Shown piece after piece: positions 51,700 to 55,258 of a stretch of DNA of 55,258 bases (position 1 is its first letter; every line of letters starts with the position of its first letter). Under the pieces are notes generated by a model, which saw only the letters and a list, made by a program, of their open reading frames with translations, ran no database searches and was not told the DNA's origin. Origin of the DNA: an uncultured Sutterella sp. (GTDB taxonomy: Bacteria > Pseudomonadota > Gammaproteobacteria > Burkholderiales > Burkholderiaceae_F); NCBI GenBank assembly GCA_900754475.1, contig CAAECY010000004.1:1-55258 (forward strand). Direction: 5' to 3'. Made by a program: the position numbers and the translations under genes.

Positions 51700-52159
51700 C
51701 TTGAAAATTCCAAAGCGTTGATACGGGTCTCCGCGAAAGAGCGGCAAGGCGTCGCGGGACCTTAAGAGAAAGCCCCCGCCGGCGGACCGAAGGCGACGGG
51801 CGAGGGCAAAGACGATTATTGTAACGGCGCGTTACCGATCGTTTATTCTCGAAACGCGCCGTCGGGCAACGGAATGTCGGACATTTTTTGAGCGGGCTCA
51901 AAGGAAGCGCTTATGCCGATTTTTGTCGACAAAATGAGGGGTGCACCCTTGCGTTGCAAGGCGGAAAAACGGCACGGGAAAGGCAGAGAGAAGACGAAAA
52001 AACACGACCAAGAAAAAAGGCGCCCTCCCTCGATGCGCATCGCGGATGCAGACCGAGAAGGGCGCCTTCGGTTGGCGCCGGGCACCGTGCTTCGCCGAAG
52101 TCCGGCCTTGGGATTCCCGGCTTCGGACTTCGGACGAGAGCTTGCGACCGTCGAACGTG
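51700..52159. other. Intergenic region between MmgE/PrpD and Dcu genes
   Basis: No gene. It contains the minus-strand terminator at 52011-52068. The remainder to 51700 should hold the Dcu promoter; candidate elements are not clear. Confidence 0.4.
52011..52068 (-). terminator. Terminator after MmgE/PrpD gene
   Basis: AAGGCGCCCT (52017-52026) pairs with AGGGCGCCTT (52059-52068); the minus strand continues with TTTTCTT. Inner ATGCGCAT-type pairing extends the fold. Confidence 0.85.
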
Positions 52160-53596
52160 TCAGACGTCGAAGGTTGCGTGCGTGACAGGTTCGACCGCGA
52201 GGAGCGCCATCACATCGCGCGCCACATCCTCGACCTCACGCAGGTGCATGAGGCGCTCGGCCAGCGTTTCGACCGTTTCGGCGGGGAGCACCATCTCGGA
52301 TACGGAGCGGAACTTTTTGAGGAGCGCCTCGTCGCTCACCGGATTGACGGGGGAACCGAGCGGCATCGGCACGCGCTCTTCGAACACGCGCCCGTCCGCG
52401 AGCGTCACGCGCACGATCGGTTCGTCGTCGTCCTTCTGGGTGTCGTCGACCGTCATCTTCACCTTCGCCATCGAGGCCGCAACGCGCGGGTCGTTGCGGC
52501 GGGTCCGGGCGTAGGAGGCAAGCTGGGCGTTCCCGAAAACGAGGTCCGCCGCGAGCGCGTAGGGAATCGAGAGCTGCGCGGAATTCATGGGGTGCAGATC
52601 CCGCGCGCCGCACATGCCGAAGACGAAGGGGTTGATGACGACTTCGATCGCGGCGACTTCGTCGGCCGTGAAACCAACTTTGGCCATGAGGTTGTCGAGC
52701 GCGTCGATGCTCGAATGGGTCGAGCGGCAGGAAGCGTGCGGCTTGATCGAGACGCGGCGAAGCTTCCAATTGACACCGAGCTCGGCCGTCCACGCTTCCG
52801 GGTCGCGCGTCGAGGGCGCAAAGCTCTTGTCAAAGCCGCCCCAGACGTCTTCGAAGACCTGCGAGGGACCCGTGAAGCCTCGGCGCGCGAGGATCGCGGC
52901 CGAGAGCCCGCCCCAGGCGGCGTGACCCGCGTGGAGGCGCTTGCTCTGCGCCCCGTCGTGCACGCACGCCCAGAGGCCCGAGGCGTAAGAGGACGCAAGC
53001 CCCAGGGCCATCGTGAGTTCCTGTGCGTTCAAGCCCAGAATCCGACCCGCAGCGGCCGCAGCCCCGAAGGGACCGCATGTCCCCGTCGAATGAAAGCCCG
53101 CGCCGTTGTGCGCTTCGTAAGCGCCGCACGCTTCCAAAGCACGGCGCGCGACGTCGTAACCGAGGACGACCGCCGTGATGAATTCGCGGCCCGTAACCGT
53201 ACGGCCTTCGGCGGCCGCAAGTTCCACCGCGGCCGCAGCTGCGGGCAGAACCACCGCACCCGAATGATCGCATCCGCCCGTGTCGTCAAGCTCGAACGCA
53301 TGCGCGGCCGTGCCGTTCACGAGGGCCGCGTTGAGGGGCGTCATCGAGGCGCCTTCGCCCCAGAGGGTCGCACGACCGCTCGGGGCTTCGCCCGCTTCAA
53401 GGAGAGCCGCGCGCAGAAGGTGCGCTTCTTTCGAGACGGCGCCCGCCACGCCCGCGCCGATCGTATCGAGAATGTGGCGTTCGGCCTTCGCGACGACGTC
53501 TTCGGGGAGGTCTTCGTACCGGGTTTCGGCGACGAACCGCGCGAGAACGGCGCTCTTCAAGGTCGGGGTATCGGGAGTTTCGGCGGCTTGAGTCAT
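52160..53596 (-). CDS. MmgE/PrpD-family protein
   Basis: A 478-residue protein of the MmgE/PrpD fold, which includes 2-methylcitrate dehydratase, cis-aconitate decarboxylase and related lyases. Family segments are LDTIGAGVAG, NGTAAHAFELDDT (with the conserved His-Asp region), GYDVARRALEACG, GFHSTGTCGPFGAAAAAGR, LHAGHAAWGGLSAAILA and IKPHASCRSTHSSIDAL. The specific reaction cannot be assigned. No prpB or prpC is adjacent, which argues against a standard methylcitrate operon. GGAG lies six bases before the ATG. A C4-dicarboxylate carrier is next on the same strand. Confidence 0.9.
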   Translation of the reverse strand: MTQAAETPDTPTLKSAVLARFVAETRYEDLPEDVVAKAERHILDTIGAGVAGAVSKEAHLLRAALLEAGEAPSGRATLWGEGASMTPLNAALVNGTAAHAFELDDTGGCDHSGAVVLPAAAAAVELAAAEGRTVTGREFITAVVLGYDVARRALEACGAYEAHNGAGFHSTGTCGPFGAAAAAGRILGLNAQELTMALGLASSYASGLWACVHDGAQSKRLHAGHAAWGGLSAAILARRGFTGPSQVFEDVWGGFDKSFAPSTRDPEAWTAELGVNWKLRRVSIKPHASCRSTHSSIDALDNLMAKVGFTADEVAAIEVVINPFVFGMCGARDLHPMNSAQLSIPYALAADLVFGNAQLASYARTRRNDPRVAASMAKVKMTVDDTQKDDDEPIVRVTLADGRVFEERVPMPLGSPVNPVSDEALLKKFRSVSEMVLPAETVETLAERLMHLREVEDVARDVMALLAVEPVTHATFDV

Positions 53597-53969
53597 GGGG
53601 GATCTCCGTGGAGAAAGGGAAAGGAAGAAAAGCGGAAAAATTCCGAAGAGGTATGACATTCTAGTTTGCCTCGCGTAGCTCGGCCCGCGGGACTACACTT
53701 GATATGAGGGAGTTCCGCTTTGAGGGCCCGTGCGGACGAAGGACACCCGAGCGCGCAAGACGCAAAGGAGGCCGAAGGCGCGCTTCGCCCCCGTCCGGAG
53801 GGTGTTTGCAATTCCCGAGGCGATCCCTCAAAAAAAAGTTGCACGCAAAATGCAGATTTAAGGTAATATTCTTCCTATCAATATTCGGACCCCGATTCAG
53901 TCCGCCCGATATTTCCCGGGTTTCGGCGGCGCCAGACGCTCCGCAAGCCCGCAAGCGAAGGAATTCAAC
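53597..53969. other. Divergent region between MmgE/PrpD and hmp
   Basis: No gene. It holds the hmp promoter region (53839-53869), where AATATTC occurs twice (near 53865 and 53880) and AAAATGCAGATTT resembles half of an NsrR site. On the other strand TAGAAT (complement near 53660) may be a -10 for the MmgE/PrpD gene. Confidence 0.4.
53839..53869 (+). promoter_or_regulatory. Possible hmp promoter
   Basis: TTGCAC (53839-53844) and TAATAT (53864-53869) with a 19-base spacer, longer than ideal. The spacer contains AAAATGCAGATTT, close to an NsrR half-site (AAATGCATCTT), fitting nitric oxide control. Confidence 0.35.
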
Positions 53970-55184
53970 ATGCTTACCGCCAATCAGATCGCTCTCATCA
54001 AGGCCTCGGTTCCCTTCCTCGAAGAACACGGCCTCGAACTCACGACGCACTTCTACCGTCGCATGCTTGAAGGCAACCCCGAACTGAAGAGCGTCTTCAA
54101 TCAGGCGCACCAGATGAAGGGCGAACAGCAGATGTCGCTCGCCGTCGCGGTGCTCGCTTACGCGAAGAACATCGAAAACCCGTCCGTGCTCGCGGGCGCC
54201 GTGCGCCGCATCGCCCAGAAGCACTGCACGATCGGGATCCGTCCCGAGCAGTACGCGATCGTGGGCCGTCACCTGATCGCCTCCCTCGGCGAACTTCTGG
54301 GCGAGGCTGCCACCCCCGAACTCGTCGACGCGTGGACGGCCGCCTATCGGCAGCTCGCGGACCTCTTGATCGCCACCGAACAGAAGATCTACGACGAACA
54401 GGCGAACGTCGAAGGCGGCTGGTCCTCCTGGCGTCCGATGCGCGTTGCGAACCGCGTTGAGGAATGCCGCGACGTCGTTTCCTTCTACCTCGAACCCGCG
54501 GACGGCGGTCCCTTGCCCGCGTACGCTCCCGGCCAGTACGTCTCGGTGCGTACGTTCGTCAAGGAGCTCGGCCTCGTCCAGCCCCGTCAGTACACGATCT
54601 CGCAGGCGAGCGGCACGGGCTTCATCCGCATCACCGTGAAGCGCATCGCGGGCGACACGACCCCCGAAGGCCGCATGTCGAACCACCTCCACAAGTACCT
54701 CAAGACGGGCGACGTGATCGACGTCTCCGCTCCGACGGGCGACTTCACGATCGAGGTTAAGGCCGAACACCCGGTGGTCTTCATCGCCGCGGGTATCGGC
54801 ATCACCCCGATGGTTCCGATGATCGAAACGCTCGCGACGGAAAATCCGCTGCGCGAAGTGCACTTCATCTATTCGACCCAGAATTCGGAAACCTATCCGC
54901 TTCGCGCCGAAGTCGAACGCGCCCTCTCCGGCATGCCCAACGCCGCGAGCGCGGTCTTCTTCACGAAGCCCCTCGAAAAGGACCGCATCGGCGTCGACTA
55001 CAACGCCGAAGGCCGCATCTCGGTCGACGAACTGCGCAACTTCTGCCAGAATCCCGATGCCGACTTCTACCTCTGCGGGCCGATCCCCTTCATGAAGTCG
55101 ATCGCCGAAGCGCTCCGCTCGATCGGTATCATTGCGCCTCGCATCCACAGCGAAGCGTTCGGCACGGGCGACTGGGAATATTAA
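53970..55184 (+). CDS. hmp: Flavohaemoglobin (nitric oxide dioxygenase)
   Basis: A 404-residue flavohaemoglobin. The globin domain (1-140) has Tyr29 (THFYRRM) and the proximal His85 (IAQKHCTIG). The FAD domain (about 150-260) carries RQYTIS, and the NAD domain carries GIGITPM and YLCGPIPFM. It turns nitric oxide plus oxygen into nitrate using NAD(P)H, or reduces NO anaerobically, protecting the cell. It is divergent from the MmgE/PrpD gene. The next gene starts 52 bases downstream, with its own promoter. Confidence 0.96.
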   Translation: MLTANQIALIKASVPFLEEHGLELTTHFYRRMLEGNPELKSVFNQAHQMKGEQQMSLAVAVLAYAKNIENPSVLAGAVRRIAQKHCTIGIRPEQYAIVGRHLIASLGELLGEAATPELVDAWTAAYRQLADLLIATEQKIYDEQANVEGGWSSWRPMRVANRVEECRDVVSFYLEPADGGPLPAYAPGQYVSVRTFVKELGLVQPRQYTISQASGTGFIRITVKRIAGDTTPEGRMSNHLHKYLKTGDVIDVSAPTGDFTIEVKAEHPVVFIAAGIGITPMVPMIETLATENPLREVHFIYSTQNSETYPLRAEVERALSGMPNAASAVFFTKPLEKDRIGVDYNAEGRISVDELRNFCQNPDADFYLCGPIPFMKSIAEALRSIGIIAPRIHSEAFGTGDWEY

Positions 55185-55200
55185 CGCGGCTTAGATTTTA

Positions 55201-55235
55201 GTGACATTTCGTCGAAATTGTGGTACAATTGTACC
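55201..55235 (+). promoter_or_regulatory. Promoter overlapped by a perfect palindrome
   Basis: GTGACA (55201-55206) and TACAAT (55224-55229) are 17 bases apart. The palindrome GGTACAATTGTACC (55222-55235) covers the -10 and reaches the start codon at 55237, the arrangement of a strongly repressed, possibly autoregulated gene. Confidence 0.6.
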
Positions 55236-55236
55236 T

Positions 55237-55258
55237 ATGAGTACGAAGACTGAAAAAC
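55237..55258 (+). CDS. Start of a gene cut by the window edge
   Basis: Only MSTKTEK is visible. No ribosome-binding site precedes the ATG, and the predicted transcription start falls at or next to it, so it may be leaderless. The palindrome over its promoter suggests a regulator gene, possibly linked to hmp, but this cannot be judged from seven codons. Confidence 0.45.

Overview
This is a GC-rich chromosomal window that reads as a bacterium living without, or with little, oxygen, probably a betaproteobacterium of the Sutterellaceae type (Sutterella or Parasutterella relatives). That placement is an inference from gene content. The content includes Tat-exported flavoprotein plus multihaem cytochrome c, two C4-dicarboxylate carriers, an [FeFe]-hydrogenase, flavohaemoglobin, formate-tetrahydrofolate ligase, and orphan regulators of PAS/YheO and FixJ type. 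Coding density is high. I see no insertion sequence, phage or rRNA, and one tRNA.

Layout. 0.5-6.3 kb (minus strand): a phosphoribosyltransferase, gpmI, then a DcuC carrier / M20 amidohydrolase / MarR operon. 6.35-6.89 kb: a dense control region with an FNR-like box, three related operator-like sites, a promoter, a 25-codon ORF starting at the predicted transcription start, and a strong terminator. 6.9-9.7 kb: two EamA-type exporters and a small membrane protein. 9.8-15 kb: ribbon-helix-helix-like small protein, sensor kinase, response regulator, Tat flavoprotein and tetrahaem cytochrome c, probably one respiratory unit. 15-20.5 kb: amino-acid permease, tRNA-Ser, two degenerate CRISPR-like repeats, an esterase lipoprotein, an Arg-rich periplasmic protein and a periplasmic rhodanese.

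20.6-26.3 kb (minus): an operon of a GltD-like NAD(P)/FAD subunit fused to a NuoF cluster domain, an [FeFe]-hydrogenase, malate dehydrogenase and a DUF3592-like protein, divergent from a YheO-type regulator. 27.6-32.9 kb: a compact aryl-polyene-like lipid block (chain-length factor, acyltransferase, two acyl carrier proteins, COG4648-like membrane protein, acyl-ACP ligase fused to a hotdog dehydratase) without the ketosynthase, ketoreductase or exporter of complete clusters. 33.2-37.5 kb: a Tat-exported HD-domain protein beside alkaline phosphatase, then an MFS exporter.

37.7-49.3 kb: an unknown coiled-coil membrane protein, aldo/keto reductase, MetQ lipoprotein, an unknown protein, thiC with a TPP riboswitch, a FixJ-type regulator, fhs, and two related small lipoproteins. 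50.4-55.3 kb: a DcuA/DcuB carrier downstream of an MmgE/PrpD enzyme, then divergent hmp and the first codons of a gene whose start sits in a palindromic promoter.

Most notable items: the flavoprotein lacking both substrate-binding histidines of fumarate reductases, the glutamate-synthase-linked hydrogenase, the partial aryl-polyene block, the exported HD protein, the operator cluster with apparent leaderless starts, the type I-E-like repeat remnant, and the TPP riboswitch.
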